Numbered from the stretch's first letter, positions 1 through 5,932 are shown. The stretch is 5,932 nucleotides of DNA from Gammaproteobacteria bacterium (GCA_012735335.1 JAAYHO010000300.1:1-5932), one strand, 5' to 3'. Notes: generated from the letters alone by a model not told the origin. Made by a program: numbers and translations.

Positions 1-1032
1 CCGGACGTGCTCGACCCGGCGCTGCTGCGCCCCGGTCGCTTCGACCGCCAGGTGGTGGTCGGTCTGCCGGATATCCGTGGCCGCGAGCAGATCCTCAAGG
101 TGCACATGCGCAAGGTGCCGCTGGGTGACGACGTGGTACCGTCCTCCATCGCCCGTGGTACCCCCGGCTTCTCGGGTGCCGATCTGGCCAACCTGGTCAA
201 CGAGGCGTCGCTGTTCGCTGCCCGCGCCGGCAAGCGGGTGGTGGAAATGAACGAATTCGAGCTGGCCAAGGACAAGATCATGATGGGCGCCGAGCGCAAA
301 TCCATGGTCATGTCCGAGAAGGAGAAGCTCAATACCGCCTATCACGAGTCCGGTCACGCGATTGTCGGTCGTCTGGTGCCCGAACATGACCCGGTGTACA
401 AGGTATCCATCATTCCCCGTGGCCGGGCGCTGGGCGTGACCATGTTCCTGCCCGAGGAAGACCGTTACAGCCTGTCCAAGCGGGCGCTGACCAGTCAGAT
501 CTGCTCGCTGTTCGGCGGTCGTATCGCCGAAGAGATGACTCTGGGCTTCGATGGCGTTACCACCGGGGCGTCCAACGACATCATGCGCGCCACCCAGCTG
601 GCCAGGAATATGGTCACCAAGTGGGGCCTGTCGGAGAAGCTCGGACCGTTGATGTACGCTGAGGAAGAGGGCGAGGTATTCCTTGGCCGCAGTGCCGGCT
701 CCCAGGCGACCAACGTGTCGGCTGAAACGGCGCGGCTGATTGACGAAGAAGTGCGTCGCATCATCGACGAAAGTTATGCCACGGCCAAGCGCATTCTGGA
801 AGAGAACCGTGACAAGCTGGACGTCATGGCCGAGGCGCTGATGAAGTACGAAACCATCGATCTGGATCAGATCAATGACATCATGAGTGGCAAGGCGGTA
901 CGTGAGCCCAAGGGCTGGACCGATAATGATCGGCGTGGCCCGGGTGCTGCAGCTGGCGCGCCAGATGAGGCTGACTCAGCCGATGACTCGCGCGATAGCG
1001 GCATCATCGGTGGGCCGGCGGGCGAACACTGA
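1..1032 (+). CDS. ftsH: ATP-dependent zinc metalloprotease FtsH, C-terminal part (5' end outside window)
   Basis: FtsH is a membrane-anchored hexameric AAA+ protease that degrades misfolded membrane proteins and regulatory targets such as LpxC and RpoH in E. coli. The frame is open from base 1 ([16 protein letters not shown]), so the gene starts upstream; the transmembrane segments and Walker motifs are not in the window. What remains begins in the AAA+ second region of homology, with arginine fingers RPGRFDR (Arg codons 37-39 and 46-48). Next come the lid ([17 protein letters not shown]), then the peptidase domain with the zinc site HESGH (343-357) and the third zinc ligand Asp in TGASND (577-579). 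These match E. coli R312, R315, H414, H418 and D492 at a constant offset, so there is no indel between them. The tail after about base 900 is hydrophilic, Asp/Gly/Ala-rich and poorly conserved, as is usual. folP begins 7 bases after the stop, as in E. coli. The ATG-like GTG at base 7 is an internal Val, not a start. Confidence 0.97.
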   Translation, partial: PDVLDPALLRPGRFDRQVVVGLPDIRGREQILKVHMRKVPLGDDVVPSSIARGTPGFSGADLANLVNEASLFAARAGKRVVEMNEFELAKDKIMMGAERKSMVMSEKEKLNTAYHESGHAIVGRLVPEHDPVYKVSIIPRGRALGVTMFLPEEDRYSLSKRALTSQICSLFGGRIAEEMTLGFDGVTTGASNDIMRATQLARNMVTKWGLSEKLGPLMYAEEEGEVFLGRSAGSQATNVSAETARLIDEEVRRIIDESYATAKRILEENRDKLDVMAEALMKYETIDLDQINDIMSGKAVREPKGWTDNDRRGPGAAAGAPDEADSADDSRDSGIIGGPAGEH

Positions 1033-1039
1033 GCAGGCC

Positions 1040-1891
1040 ATGACAGTTACCCGTAACAACTCCCGGTTGCCCTGTGGCAGCCGGGAGCTTGATCTTTCCC
1101 GTACCCATGTCATGGGTATTCTCAATATCACCCCGGATTCCTTCTCCGATGGCGGGCGTTACAACCAGCGGGATGCGGCGCTGCGTCACGTCGAGCAGAT
1201 GCTGGCCGCCGGAGCCACGCTGATCGATGTGGGCGGCGAGTCAACCCGACCCGGTGCCGCGCTGGTCAGCGTGCAGGAGGAAGTGGATCGGGTGGTGCCC
1301 ATGGTCGAGGCGATCAATGCGCGCTTTGATACCGTGATCTCCATCGATACCAGCACCCCCGAGGTAATGCGCGGCGCGGCGGCAGTCGGTGCCGGGCTGA
1401 TCAATGATATCCGCGCATTGCTGCGCCCGGGTGCCCTGCAGGCGGCGGTGGATACCGGGCTGGCGGTATGTCTGATGCACATGCAGGGCGATCCGCAGAC
1501 CATGCAGCAGGCGCCGGTGTACGACTCGGTACTGGAGGAGGTGAATTCCTTTCTCGAGCTGCGCGTGCAGGCCTGCCTGGATGCTGGTATCGAACGACAG
1601 CGGCTGGTGCTCGACCCGGGGTTCGGCTTCGGCAAGAGTCTGCAGCACAACCTCGAACTGTTTGCCGCCATGCGGCGGGTCCGTCCGCTGGATCTGCCAC
1701 TGCTGGTCGGCGTTTCGCGCAAGAGCATGATCGGCCAGGCGCTGGAGCGTCCGGTGGATCAGCGTTTGTCCGGCGGCCTGGCGTTGGCAACACTTGCGGT
1801 AGCCAGAGGCGCGCGTATCATTCGTGTGCATGATGTGGCAGAAACCGTCGATGCGGTTCGCATGACGGAAGCGGTGCTGGCAGCGGAGTAG
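1040..1891 (+). CDS. folP: Dihydropteroate synthase (folate biosynthesis)
   Basis: FolP joins 6-hydroxymethyl-7,8-dihydropterin diphosphate to p-aminobenzoate to make 7,8-dihydropteroate in the cytoplasm; it is the target of sulfonamides. The 283-residue product has the family's usual length. Both signatures are present: GILNITPDSFSDGG (residues 26-39) and DVGGESTRPGA (63-73). Further TIM-barrel motifs are SIDTS (101-105), the aspartate of IND (123), LDPGFGFGKS (191-200), GVSRKS (224-229) and RVHDV (262-266). No key residue is missing, so this looks like an ordinary chromosomal copy rather than a sul-type resistance enzyme. The ATG at 1040 was chosen because residues 9-19 (RLPCGSRELDL) align with the start of Pseudomonas FolP; the frame stays open upstream inside ftsH to 887, but that extension is an ftsH shadow. 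The Shine-Dalgarno is weak (GAG at 1031-1033 overlapping the ftsH stop), so translational coupling to ftsH is likely. Confidence 0.96.
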   Translation: MTVTRNNSRLPCGSRELDLSRTHVMGILNITPDSFSDGGRYNQRDAALRHVEQMLAAGATLIDVGGESTRPGAALVSVQEEVDRVVPMVEAINARFDTVISIDTSTPEVMRGAAAVGAGLINDIRALLRPGALQAAVDTGLAVCLMHMQGDPQTMQQAPVYDSVLEEVNSFLELRVQACLDAGIERQRLVLDPGFGFGKSLQHNLELFAAMRRVRPLDLPLLVGVSRKSMIGQALERPVDQRLSGGLALATLAVARGARIIRVHDVAETVDAVRMTEAVLAAE

Positions 1892-1903
1892 TTTCCGCCG
1901 CGC

Positions 1904-1923
1904 TGCTGTCCAACTCGACAGCA
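1904..1923 (+). promoter_or_regulatory. Small hairpin in the folP-glmM spacer
   Basis: In the 111-base spacer (1892-2002), TGCTGTC (1904-1910) and GACAGCA (1917-1923) form a perfect 7-bp stem with a 6-base loop, 13 bases after the folP stop. No T-run follows, so it is not a standard intrinsic terminator. It could stabilise the folP 3' end, mark an mRNA processing site or do nothing. About 10 bases downstream is a poor promoter-like pair, GTGACA (1933-1938), 17 bases, TAAAGA (1956-1961), too weak to call. Confidence 0.35.
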
Positions 1924-2002
1924 CGCACCTGCGTGACAGTGAAAGCAGCGTCCAGTAAAGACAATCGGGGCGCTGCGGATATTTGAGTCAGGACACTCGT
2001 AC

Positions 2003-3349
2003 ATGGAAAAACGTTACTTTGGTACCGACGGCATCCGCGGTCTGGTCGGCACCCATCCCATTACCCCGGAATTCATGCTCAAGCTTGGCTGGGCCGCCGG
2101 TAACGCCTTCAGGAATAACGGCCACTGCCGTGTGGTTATCGGCAAGGACACCCGCATCTCGGGCTACATGTTCGAGTCGGCGCTGGAAGCCGGGCTGTCT
2201 GCCGCCGGGGCCCAGGTGCAACTGCTCGGGCCGATGCCGACGCCGGCGATTGCCTATCTGACCCGCACCTTCCAGGCTGATGCCGGGATCGTCATCAGCG
2301 CCTCGCACAACCCCTACTACGACAACGGCATCAAGTTCTTCTCCGCCCAGGGCACCAAGCTGCCGGATACCCTGGAGCACGAGATCGAACGTCTGGTCGA
2401 CGCGCCCATGGAGCTGGTCGAGGCGAGCATGCTGGGCAAGGTGGCCCGGGTCGAGGACGCCTCCGGTCGCTATATCGAATTCTGCAAGAGCAGTGTGCCC
2501 ACCAGCACCAGCTTCAAGGGCATGAAGATTGTGCTGGACTGCGCCCACGGCGCGACCTACAAGGTGGCACCCAGTGTGTTCAAGGAGCTGGGCGCGACGG
2601 TCAGTGTGATCGGGGTCAGCCCCGATGGTCTGAATATCAACGATGGCGTGGGCTCTACCAGTCTGGGTGCGCTGAGCAGGGCGGTGGTCGAGCAGGGCGC
2701 CGATCTGGGTATCGCCTTTGATGGCGACGGCGACCGGGTAATGATGGTCGATGGCGCCGGTAACGAGGTGGACGGCGACCAGCTGCTGTACATCATGACC
2801 CTGGATCTGTACGAGCGCGGCATCCTCGAAGGTGGCGTGGCCGGGACCCTGATGAGCAACCTCGGGCTGGAACTGGCGCTGCGCGACCGGGATATTCCCT
2901 TCGTCCGGGCCAATGTCGGTGACCGCTACGTGATGGCCGAGCTGCATCAGCGGGGCTGGTTCCTCGGCGGCGAGTCATCCGGCCATCTGGTCTGTCTCAA
3001 GCACACCACCACCGGTGACGGGATCATTGCTGCACTGCAGATACTGCGCGCTCTGCGCATGTCCGGCAAGAGTCTGGCCGAGGCCTGCGAAGGCATGCGC
3101 AAGTGCCCGCAGAAACTGATCAACGTGCGCTACCAGAGCAATGGCAGCTCGCCGCTGGAAGCGCCGGAGCTGAAGGAGGCGGTGGCCGCAGCGGAAGCCC
3201 GGTTGGCTGATTCGGGGCGTGTACTGCTGCGTCTGTCCGGTACCGAGCCGGTGATCCGGGTCATGGTCGAAGGCCAGGATGGGGCACAGGTTGATCGGGA
3301 AGCGGAAGCGCTGGCCGAGCAGGTGCGCAAAATGTTCGCCGCCAGCTGA
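2003..3349 (+). CDS. glmM: Phosphoglucosamine mutase
   Basis: GlmM interconverts glucosamine-6-phosphate and glucosamine-1-phosphate, the step before GlmU makes UDP-GlcNAc for peptidoglycan and lipopolysaccharide. The 448-residue protein is a full-length alpha-D-phosphohexomutase close to the roughly 445 residues of relatives. In order: N-terminal FGTDGIRG (6-13), the phosphoserine loop ISASHNP with catalytic Ser101, the Mg-binding DGDGDR (Asp240, 242, 244), the sugar-binding GGESSGH (322-328), and the C-terminal phosphate-binding loop [12 protein letters not shown] (410-421). The GGESSGH and FGTDGIRG forms separate GlmM from phosphomannomutase/phosphoglucomutase AlgC. The enzyme needs phosphorylation on Ser101 for activity, a family property. 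The start at 2003 has AGGA at 1990-1993, 9 bases upstream, and [13 protein letters not shown] is the expected N-terminus. The 111-base gap from folP leaves room for a separate promoter, but none is convincing. A 319-codon antisense frame inside the gene is a GC-rich shadow. Confidence 0.97.
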   Translation: MEKRYFGTDGIRGLVGTHPITPEFMLKLGWAAGNAFRNNGHCRVVIGKDTRISGYMFESALEAGLSAAGAQVQLLGPMPTPAIAYLTRTFQADAGIVISASHNPYYDNGIKFFSAQGTKLPDTLEHEIERLVDAPMELVEASMLGKVARVEDASGRYIEFCKSSVPTSTSFKGMKIVLDCAHGATYKVAPSVFKELGATVSVIGVSPDGLNINDGVGSTSLGALSRAVVEQGADLGIAFDGDGDRVMMVDGAGNEVDGDQLLYIMTLDLYERGILEGGVAGTLMSNLGLELALRDRDIPFVRANVGDRYVMAELHQRGWFLGGESSGHLVCLKHTTTGDGIIAALQILRALRMSGKSLAEACEGMRKCPQKLINVRYQSNGSSPLEAPELKEAVAAAEARLADSGRVLLRLSGTEPVIRVMVEGQDGAQVDREAEALAEQVRKMFAAS

Positions 3350-3357
3350 AAAGGCGG

Positions 3358-3386
3358 TTGTTTACAGCGGGCATTCTGGGTAACAT
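3358..3386 (+). promoter_or_regulatory. Weak candidate promoter ahead of tpiA
   Basis: The 66-base glmM-tpiA spacer holds TTGTTT (3358-3363), a 17-base gap and TAACAT (3381-3386). That is three of six -35 bases and four of six -10 bases of the sigma-70 consensus at ideal spacing. Initiation would fall near 3393, giving a leader of about 23 bases that still carries the tpiA Shine-Dalgarno (AGAGAGG, 3403-3409). GCGGGC (3367-3372) and GCCCGC (3391-3396) could also pair across an 18-base loop, with no T-run after. Either could be chance; tpiA may simply be read through from glmM. Confidence 0.25.
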
Positions 3387-3415
3387 TGGCGCCCGCTTGA
3401 GCAGAGAGGTTTGGC

Positions 3416-4177
3416 ATGCGTCGTCCGCTGGTCGCCGGAAACTGGAAAATGTACGGTACCCGGCACTCCATTGATGAGTTGCTCTCGGGGTTGAATGCCC
3501 AGCAGTGGCCGGAACAGGTCGATCTGCTGATAGCTCCCCCGGCACTGTATATTCAGCAATGTCGTGAAGCGCTTGGCCAATCGCCGGTGCGCCTGGCGGG
3601 CCAGAGCTGTGCCTGGCAGGCGGAGTCGGGCGCGCTGACAGGTGAGGTTTCTCCTGCGCAGCTGCGCGATGCGGGCTGCGAGTATGTGCTGGTCGGACAT
3701 TCCGAGCGGCGCAGCCTGTTCGGCGAGACCGATGAGGTGGTCTGCCGCAAGTTTGCTGCGGCACTGGCCTGCGGTCTGCGTCCGATCCTGTGTGTCGGTG
3801 AGACGCAGCAACAGCGTGACGCCAACGAGACCGCCGAGGTGGTCGGGCGGCAGTTGCAGGTGATTCTGGAGCGCTTCGGCGTGGCCGGTCTGGCCCAGGG
3901 TGTAGTGGCCTATGAGCCGGTATGGGCCATAGGTACCGGGCTGACTGCCAGTCCCGAGCAGGCTCAGGAAGTGCATGCGATGATTCGCGCGCGGTTGGCC
4001 CTGCTGGATGACGAGCAGGCCCAGCGGGTGCAGATTGTCTATGGCGGCAGCGTCAAGGCGGAGAATGCTTCGGCCTTGTTCAGTATGCCGGATATCGATG
4101 GAGGGCTTGTGGGCGGAGCCTCTCTCAATGCAGATGAATTTGGTGCGATTGCTCGTGCCGCAGGACAAGTTCAATGA
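3416..4177 (+). CDS. tpiA: Triosephosphate isomerase
   Basis: TpiA interconverts dihydroxyacetone phosphate and glyceraldehyde-3-phosphate in glycolysis and gluconeogenesis; in organisms relying on the Entner-Doudoroff route it mainly serves gluconeogenesis and triose balance. The 253-residue product matches the family length (about 250-255) and has all catalytic features. These are the substrate-binding GNWKM (Asn9, Lys11), the electrophile His95 in VLVGHSERR, the catalytic base Glu167 in [12 protein letters not shown], loop 6 (about 168-176), YGGSV (209-213) and the phosphate-gripping GGLVGGASL (229-237). The start has a good Shine-Dalgarno, AGAGAGG at 3403-3409, 6 bases before the ATG. The last base-pairs overlap secG: the stop TGA (4175-4177) shares bases with the secG ATG (4174-4176), which suggests translational coupling. 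No sign of truncation or transfer. Confidence 0.97.
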   Translation: MRRPLVAGNWKMYGTRHSIDELLSGLNAQQWPEQVDLLIAPPALYIQQCREALGQSPVRLAGQSCAWQAESGALTGEVSPAQLRDAGCEYVLVGHSERRSLFGETDEVVCRKFAAALACGLRPILCVGETQQQRDANETAEVVGRQLQVILERFGVAGLAQGVVAYEPVWAIGTGLTASPEQAQEVHAMIRARLALLDDEQAQRVQIVYGGSVKAENASALFSMPDIDGGLVGGASLNADEFGAIARAAGQVQ

Positions 4178-4548
4178 TTGAAACCGTAGTGGTAATTGTG
4201 CACCTGCTGATCGCGATTGCGTTGGTCGGTCTGATCCTCATCCAGCAGGGCAAGGGTGCGGAGACGGGTGCGTCCTTCGGTGCGGGTGCCTCCGGTACGG
4301 TTTTCGGCAGCCAGGGCTCGGCTACTTTTCTGAGCCGCTTGACAGGCGTGCTGGCCGCTGTATTCTTTCTCACCTCGCTGGGTCTGGCTTACTACGCCAG
4401 CCACAAGGCGGGTGAAATTCGCGATGCAGGTCTGCCGGTTCCGGCGCTGCAGAGCCAGGCGGTAACGCCGAGCAGCGACGATGTACCTGTTCTTGAAGAG
4501 CAGGCTCCTCAGGCTCCGGTTCAGGACGATGTTCCAGTTCTGGATTGA
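4174..4548 (+). CDS. secG: Preprotein translocase subunit SecG
   Basis: SecG is the small inner-membrane partner of SecYE and helps SecA-driven export through the translocon. The 124-residue protein has the family layout: a first membrane helix at about residues 4-23 ([20 protein letters not shown]), the conserved cytoplasmic loop [19 protein letters not shown] (24-42) continuing to FGSQGS, and a second helix at about 57-75 ([19 protein letters not shown]). After this comes a 46-residue hydrophilic tail rich in Asp, Glu, Pro and Gln, with no similarity I recognise; DDVPVL occurs twice (102-107 and 118-123) and QAP is doubled between them. Low-complexity C-tails are common and variable in SecG. 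The ATG overlaps the tpiA stop; AGGA at 4162-4165 lies 8 bases upstream, inside tpiA. tRNA-Leu starts only 12 bases after the stop, so secG and the tRNA probably share a transcript. Confidence 0.95.
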   Translation: MIETVVVIVHLLIAIALVGLILIQQGKGAETGASFGAGASGTVFGSQGSATFLSRLTGVLAAVFFLTSLGLAYYASHKAGEIRDAGLPVPALQSQAVTPSSDDVPVLEEQAPQAPVQDDVPVLD

Positions 4549-4560
4549 GCCAACAGTTTT

Positions 4561-4645
4561 GCGGAAGTGGTGGAATTGGTAGACACGCTATCTTGAGGGG
4601 GTAGTGCCTTCGGGTGTATGGGTTCGAGTCCCATTTTCCGCACCA
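4561..4645 (+). tRNA. tRNA-Leu, anticodon GAG (reads CUC/CUU)
   Basis: A complete class II tRNA of 85 bases with encoded CCA. The acceptor stem GCGGAAG (4561-4567) pairs with TTTCCGC (4635-4641), the last pair being G-U; A4642 is the discriminator and CCA is 4643-4645. The anticodon stem is CTATC/GGTAG (4588-4592, 4600-4604) with one U-G pair. The loop TTGAGGG carries GAG at 4595-4597. The extra arm (about 4605-4617) is short, closed by a TTCG tetraloop (4609-4612). The T arm is ATGGG/CCCAT around TTCGAGT (4618-4634). The long extra arm, A73 and anticodon identify leucine. E. coli has its GAG tRNA-Leu in the same place after secG. No promoter is visible in the 12 bases before it, so it is probably cut out of the tpiA-secG transcript by RNase E/RNase P type processing. 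Confidence 0.96.
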
Positions 4646-4650
4646 ATCAG

Positions 4651-4683
4651 ACAGGGCCTGCATGATGCAGGCCCTGTTATTTT
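4651..4683 (+). terminator. Intrinsic terminator after tRNA-Leu
   Basis: ACAGGGCCTGCAT (4651-4663) and ATGCAGGCCCTGT (4665-4677) are perfect inverted repeats, giving an 11-bp GC-rich stem with a 5-base loop (4662-4666), followed by TTATTTT (4677-4683). It starts 5 bases after the tRNA CCA, so it ends the folP/tpiA-secG-tRNA-Leu unit and defines the tRNA 3' trailer. Confidence 0.9.
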
Positions 4684-4703
4684 CAGGTAGAAAGGCCGTC
4701 CGG

Positions 4704-4739
4704 TTGTCATATACCGGCTTCAGGCGTATAATTCCTGCC
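4704..4739 (+). promoter_or_regulatory. Strong sigma-70 promoter for the tRNA-fMet - rimP - nusA unit
   Basis: TTGTCA (4704-4709; five of six -35 bases) is separated by exactly 17 bases from a perfect TATAAT (4727-4732). Transcription should start about 4739, roughly 10 bases before the mature tRNA 5' end at 4750. The stretch between the -10 and the start (TCCTGCC, 4733-4739) is fairly GC-rich, as in stringently controlled stable-RNA promoters; that regulation is inferred. The promoter sits just after a terminator, so the initiator tRNA unit is set apart from secG transcription. Confidence 0.88.
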
Positions 4740-4749
4740 TTGGATTCGC

Positions 4750-4826
<77 letters not shown>

Positions 4827-4829
4827 GTC

Positions 4830-4857
4830 AAAGGCCCCTTTTCAGGGGCTTTTTGTT
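4830..4857 (+). terminator. Intrinsic terminator/attenuator after tRNA-fMet
   Basis: AAAGGCCCCT (4830-4839) pairs with AGGGGCTTTT (4844-4853), one G-U pair, with a TTTC loop (4840-4843); the T-run 4850-4854 continues as GTT. It lies 3 bases after the tRNA CCA. Because rimP has no other visible promoter, this must be leaky or regulated so that part of the transcription reaches rimP and nusA. Confidence 0.85.
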
Positions 4858-4860
4858 AAC

Positions 4861-4891
4861 TCCGGACTTCATTCCTGATGAAGTGGCCGGA
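4861..4891 (+). promoter_or_regulatory. Long hairpin between two terminators in the rimP leader
   Basis: TCCGG-ACTTCAT (4861-4872) pairs with ATGAAGT-(GG)-CCGGA (4878-4891): a 7-bp and a 5-bp helix separated by a two-base GG bulge, with loop TCCTG (4873-4877). No T-run follows, so it is not itself a terminator. Its loop and 3' arm (CCTGAT, 4874-4879) are complementary to ATCAGG (4905-4910) in the next hairpin, so an alternative fold is possible. It could be an antitermination element, an RNase III site or a spacer structure. Confidence 0.55.
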
Positions 4892-4897
4892 ACCAGG

Positions 4898-4924
4898 ATG
4901 GGCTATCAGGCCCATTTTTTATTT
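4898..4924 (+). terminator. Second intrinsic terminator, just upstream of rimP
   Basis: ATGGGCT (4898-4904) pairs with GGCCCAT (4909-4915; the loop-closing pair is U-G), loop ATCA, followed directly by TTTTTT and ATTT (4915-4924). It ends about 20 bases before the rimP start and 7 bases before its Shine-Dalgarno. Together with the terminator at 4830-4857 it makes a double block between the tRNA and rimP-nusA. Confidence 0.8.
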
Positions 4925-4930
4925 GTAAAG

Positions 4931-4946
4931 AAAGGCGGTGAAATTG
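4931..4946 (+). promoter_or_regulatory. rimP ribosome binding site with TTG start
   Basis: AAAGG (4931-4935) is the only good Shine-Dalgarno. It lies 8 bases before TTG (4944-4946) but only 2 bases before the in-frame GTG (4938-4940), too close for initiation there. The TTG start also gives MSGKLTEL, which lines up with MSSKLEQL of Pseudomonas RimP as I recall it. Confidence 0.65.
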
Positions 4947-5399
4947 TCCGGCAAACTTACCGAGTTGGAGAAGTTGCTGATCCCGGTGGTCGAAGCTCTG
5001 GGCTATCGATGCTGGGGGATCGAATTCCTGTCGCAGGGGCGGCACAGCCTGTTGCGCGTGTATATCGATCATCCGGAAGGCGTCAGTGTGGAAGCCTGCG
5101 CTACCGTGAGTCGGCAGGCCAGCGCGGTGCTGGATGTGGAGGATCCGATCAGCGGTGACTACACCCTCGAAGTGTCGTCCCCGGGTATGGATCGGCCGCT
5201 GTTCACCCTTGAGCACTATGCTGCTTATGTAGGCGAGCAGGCCAAGATCAGGTTGCGGGCGCCCTATGAGGGGCGTCGGAATTTTCAGGGTGTCATCCGC
5301 GGGGTAGAGGGCGACGAGGTGGTACTGCAGGTCGAGGATCATGAGTACCTGTTGCCGATCGACAGTATCGATAAAAGTCATATCGTTCCGCGGTTTTGA
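4944..5399 (+). CDS. rimP: Ribosome maturation factor RimP
   Basis: RimP binds free 30S subunits and promotes late assembly, notably incorporation of S12 and 16S pseudoknot folding. From the TTG at 4944 the product has 151 residues, the normal length (about 150). It shows the KH-like N-terminal domain (about 1-75; [15 protein letters not shown] at 14-28, [10 protein letters not shown] at 38-47) and the conserved linker [12 protein letters not shown] (75-86). The C-terminal SH3-like domain (about 87-151) ends [22 protein letters not shown] at 4938 would add two residues (MK) and cannot be fully excluded, but Shine-Dalgarno spacing and alignment favour TTG. No other start fits. It stands 52 bases before nusA in the usual rimP-nusA-infB order, so ribosome maturation and transcription elongation are co-expressed. 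Upstream terminators and the rare start codon both suggest modest expression. Confidence 0.94.
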   Translation: MSGKLTELEKLLIPVVEALGYRCWGIEFLSQGRHSLLRVYIDHPEGVSVEACATVSRQASAVLDVEDPISGDYTLEVSSPGMDRPLFTLEHYAAYVGEQAKIRLRAPYEGRRNFQGVIRGVEGDEVVLQVEDHEYLLPIDSIDKSHIVPRF

Positions 5400-5451
5400 G
5401 CATTTTTCGGGCTCCAGTGGCCCCAATGGATGGCGTTAGGCGAGGCATACG

Positions 5452-5932
5452 ATGAGCAAAGAAGTGCTGCTGGTTGTGGAATCCGTTTCCAATGAAAAGG
5501 GCGTACCGCCCGGAGTCATATTCGAGGCTCTGGAACTGGCCCTGGCTACGGCTACAAAAAAGCGCTATGAAGATGAAGTGGATATCCGTGTGGCGATCAA
5601 TCGCCAGACTGGCAACCACGACACCTTTCGCCGTTGGACCGTGGTCAGCGATGACGAGTTTGAAGAGCCCGGTATGCAGCTGGCCCTGGATCAGGCCGAA
5701 GCCCGTGACCCCAATCTGCAGCTGGGTGACGTGGTCGAGGAGAAGATCGAGTCCGAAGAGTTCGGCCGTATTGCCGCGCAGATCGCCAAGCAGGTTATCG
5801 TACAGAAAGTGCGCGAAGCCGAGCGTGCTCAGGTCGTGGACGCCTACCGCGATCGTCTCGGTGAGATCATCAGCGGAACCGTGAAGAAAGTGACCCGCGA
5901 CAGCGTCATCGTTGATCTGGGTAATAACGCCG
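5452..5932 (+). CDS. nusA: Transcription termination/antitermination factor NusA, N-terminal part (3' end outside window)
   Basis: NusA binds RNA polymerase near the RNA exit channel; it promotes pausing and hairpin-dependent termination, and takes part in rRNA and phage lambda N antitermination. The frame from ATG 5452 stays open to the window edge (160 codons). Residues 1 to about 137 form the polymerase-binding N-terminal domain. It carries [16 protein letters not shown] (2-17), [19 protein letters not shown] (24-42), the TFRRWTVV segment, and [21 protein letters not shown]. From about 138 ([24 protein letters not shown]) the S1 RNA-binding domain begins; the KH domains and any C-terminal acidic repeats lie outside. 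GAGG (5442-5445) is 6 bases before the ATG. The 52-base spacer from rimP has a small hairpin (GGGCT 5409-5413 with GGCCC 5419-5423) but no T-run, so co-transcription with rimP is expected. The whole is close to Pseudomonas NusA. Confidence 0.97.
   Translation, partial: MSKEVLLVVESVSNEKGVPPGVIFEALELALATATKKRYEDEVDIRVAINRQTGNHDTFRRWTVVSDDEFEEPGMQLALDQAEARDPNLQLGDVVEEKIESEEFGRIAAQIAKQVIVQKVREAERAQVVDAYRDRLGEIISGTVKKVTRDSVIVDLGNNA

Noticed and set aside
887..1039. Upstream extension of folP into ftsH
   Set aside because: The frame is open back to 887, but the added residues have no resemblance to dihydropteroate synthase and overlap coding ftsH; the family N-terminus fits ATG 1040.
1988..2947. 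Long open frame on the minus strand inside glmM (319 codons)
   Set aside because: It lies wholly opposite a gene with every GlmM motif intact, shows no recognisable family, and its His/Gln/Gly-rich composition is what GC-rich codon bias gives on the opposite strand. The same applies to the minus-strand frames over folP (1241-1924) and tpiA (3362-4174).
4853..5158. Plus-strand frame across the hairpin cluster and the start of rimP (101 codons)
   Set aside because: It runs through both the leader hairpins and rimP in another frame, lacks a ribosome binding site, and has no recognisable domain.
5400..5451. Hairpin between rimP and nusA as a terminator
   Set aside because: The stem (GGGCT with GGCCC) is only about 5 bp with a U-G pair and no T-run follows; T-rich bases lie before it, not after.
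5474..5884. Plus-strand frame overlapping the start of nusA (136 codons)
   Set aside because: It is a shifted-frame shadow. The correct frame from 5452 encodes an unmistakable NusA N-terminus and stays open to the window edge.

Overview
The window is a GC-rich, gene-dense piece of a gammaproteobacterial core chromosome. Every gene reads on the + strand. The order ftsH(3' end) - folP - glmM - tpiA - secG - tRNA-Leu(GAG) - tRNA-fMet(CAU) - rimP - nusA(5' end) is the one I know from Pseudomonas. RimP, NusA and FolP resemble remembered Pseudomonas aeruginosa proteins, but with enough differences to suggest another member of the Pseudomonadaceae. The species cannot be fixed from this window, and no database search was run.

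Layout. Positions 1-1032 hold the C-terminal half of the membrane AAA+ zinc protease FtsH. folP (dihydropteroate synthase) follows after 7 bases. A 111-base spacer with a small hairpin leads to glmM (phosphoglucosamine mutase). A 66-base spacer leads to tpiA (triosephosphate isomerase), whose stop codon overlaps the start of secG (Sec translocon subunit) in an ATGA. A tRNA-Leu(GAG) gene starts 12 bases after secG, and a strong intrinsic terminator closes that unit. A near-consensus sigma-70 promoter (TTGTCA-17-TATAAT) then opens a second unit: initiator tRNA, three successive hairpins of which two are intrinsic terminators, rimP (30S ribosome maturation) and nusA (transcription termination/antitermination factor), which runs off the right edge.

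How it fits together. The left unit combines membrane proteostasis and export (FtsH, SecG), folate synthesis (FolP), the first committed step toward UDP-GlcNAc for wall and LPS (GlmM) and a glycolytic enzyme (TpiA). The right unit combines translation initiation (tRNA-fMet), ribosome assembly (RimP) and transcription control (NusA). In E. coli the nusA operon is known to be autoregulated by NusA, so the terminator cluster ahead of rimP is the most interesting non-coding element here.

I found no mobile element, CRISPR array, phage gene or unknown protein family. No gene-free stretch exceeds about 120 bases. I see no undescribed system; the findings concern regulation and small sequence oddities.
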